Assembly: GCF_004123295.1 (NCBI RefSeq)
Contig: NZ_SDMK01000005.1
Span: 310,001-374,000, forward strand
Source of the DNA: Silvibacterium dinghuense
GTDB lineage: Bacteria; Acidobacteriota; Terriglobia; Terriglobales; Acidobacteriaceae
Length of the DNA: 64,000 nucleotides
Direction of reading: 5' to 3'
Below are positions 63,901 through 64,000 of the stretch, in pieces. Numbering within the stretch: the stretch's first letter is position 1; each line of letters opens with the position of its first letter. The notes below the pieces were generated by a model. It had not been told where the DNA came from. It made no database searches and saw only the letters and a program-made list of their open reading frames with translations. The position numbers were made by a program, and so were the translations under genes.

Positions 63901-64000
63901 TGCCGCCGCTGGTGCGGCCATAGCGTGCATCGTAGGTGGTGGTCATCACGTTGACCTCTTCGATGCTGTCCATGTTCGGCGAAACGTTCCACTCACCGGC
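60902..64000 (-). CDS. Oar-like TonB-dependent receptor, N-terminus beyond window
   Basis: The frame is open to the window edge (1033 codons seen including stop), so signal peptide and regulatory domain lie outside. Visible parts are the end of the plug (NMDSIEEVNVMTTTYDARYG, TSGGTVNTVGKSGGNQFHGN) and the whole barrel, ending in QQNFPRILQLGGNITF. The barrel has the same segment order as the receptor at 46627-50220. It is followed by GH38 after 143 bp with only a weak terminator. This makes it the probable importer for mannan oligosaccharides released by the GH38/GH92/GH76 enzymes. Confidence 0.92.
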   Translation of the reverse strand, partial: AGEWNVSPNMDSIEEVNVMTTTYDARYGRTSGGTVNTVGKSGGNQFHGNARYAYQGGFLNANTYQNNLTDTPKQGEIQNQFWITAGGPVIKNKLFFFFGFEGYRQSLSGTILKNVPPAYLRPGFDGATGVNFNNVQTYDSSEFPQGIAIFQPGTATCLDGGTAQSCNSNHVVQTQFANNSIPAAQINATSQAILNYIPLPNIGSATNLAKGANYLAITPDVYDYNQSQIRMDYNLSDKTKLYSYFLYWKGTENRSTNGLTNLAENGNINHLRQNYVASQDLTHVFSPTLIGDFKISFNRLYEESPDGDLNTQTDPSTIGLSMPLPGITAAKYLPEFSISDGFGTGILNGSTVFGNQRNPDVTNTIAFDVDFTKTAGAHTLEFGGEIDEFQYGGYPYSGGHPNGDFGFNGGWTQLNPHNASCYPILPDGSNINGCNQNQANGSALASFYLGYPGSGGIDWIGSIMEGYPVYAGYFQDNWRVNSRLTLNLGIRYDVQRGLRERNNELNRGMCLTCVNPLTNEASYQANVANGSNQAAWTAAGISPSSLTTVYGGIEFPGVNGQSRDAYNTDWTDVGPRIGFAFVVDPKTVIRGGWGLMYSYGLEGGSSIGEAQTTNFTDSLDGGNTPTNYFQTGNPFSSGLLAPTGNTQGLLTDVGNGGIQLDFPDRKIPMEQILSLGFQRELPGQVVLDARYAGNFTSRLRTSGSLWLNGTLTRAEQEAAEKNPALWNQQVPNPYYGVPGMSGPGQCGTSTTVSALALLEPYSQYCSPGGTGLVGQYNAPLGRNWYDGLEVKLSRRVTNSSGKGVSFQVAYTYSKTMSRDGYLNGWPYQDAQQQHNLAGTDRTHVLSVTTVYDLPFGQGGLFFNQPNPFVGRIITGWTLSGVFNAQSGTPTSLDQGQWYNCPGVSFRPKNGTSVGGGHWLNNTGDTYQTCWQGIPNYGLMYLPSNLSIVRNPTIPNLDLSLQKNTKIWNNLNLQLRLDAFNALNSVLFGGPDNNPGDGPANFSPNSGWSGFGTVGATQQNFPRILQLGGNITF

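Overview
The window looks like chromosomal DNA of an acidobacterium (Acidobacteriota, Terriglobia-type). It is GC-rich. It carries several very large Oar-like TonB-dependent receptors with an N-terminal carboxypeptidase-regulatory-like domain, a membrane-bound winged-helix regulator of a type common in that group, and secreted glycoside hydrolases for complex polysaccharides. This assignment is inference from gene content; no rRNA gene is present.

Layout. 1-6.7 kb (minus): rnc, two tandem signal peptidase I genes and an AsmA-like gene in a tight operon, preceded by a secreted TPR protein. 7-15.2 kb: housekeeping and small genes (DUF2628-like membrane protein, the aguB-aguA putrescine pair, an orphan Imm53-like gene coupled to tadA, a DUF985 cupin, a TonB-like protein, a glutaredoxin, an ECF sigma/anti-sigma pair). 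Their intergenic gaps hold a mosaic of palindromic repeats. 16.35-22.9 kb: a tRNA-Ala(GGC) whose 3' end abuts a decayed tyrosine recombinase. Next come a divergent pair, an HTH-Fic-DUF1488 protein lacking the catalytic His and a 1102-residue SF1 helicase, with four copies of a 12-bp operator-like repeat in front of the Fic gene, and then an XRE remnant. This is the best candidate for an undescribed (possibly defence or stress) system. 23-31 kb: a two-component system, then a type III PKS, methyltransferase, DUF2306, flavoprotein and YceI cluster that resembles phenolic-lipid/quinone loci. 31-38 kb: two TonB-dependent receptors. 38-45 kb: a bicovalent-flavin-type oxidase, a Tat-exported propeller protein, kdgK-eda, a small basic protein and a secreted phosphodiesterase-type enzyme. 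45-50 kb: a transmembrane regulator divergent from a large Oar-like receptor. 50.3-64 kb (minus): an apparent alpha-mannan utilisation locus (receptor, GH38, GH92, GH76), followed by a Met-rich receptor carrying the CxxxM...HxM pattern of the copper importer OprC.

How the genes fit together. The 3' half reads as a soil saprotroph's kit. Oar-like receptors import oligosaccharides released by secreted mannosidases, a transmembrane regulator may sense the periplasm, and kdgK/eda and sugar oxidases handle sugar acids. The tRNA-linked island is functionally separate from its neighbours. Gene starts were re-chosen where a ribosome-binding site or signal peptide indicated a different codon. All family assignments come from reading motifs, not from database searches.
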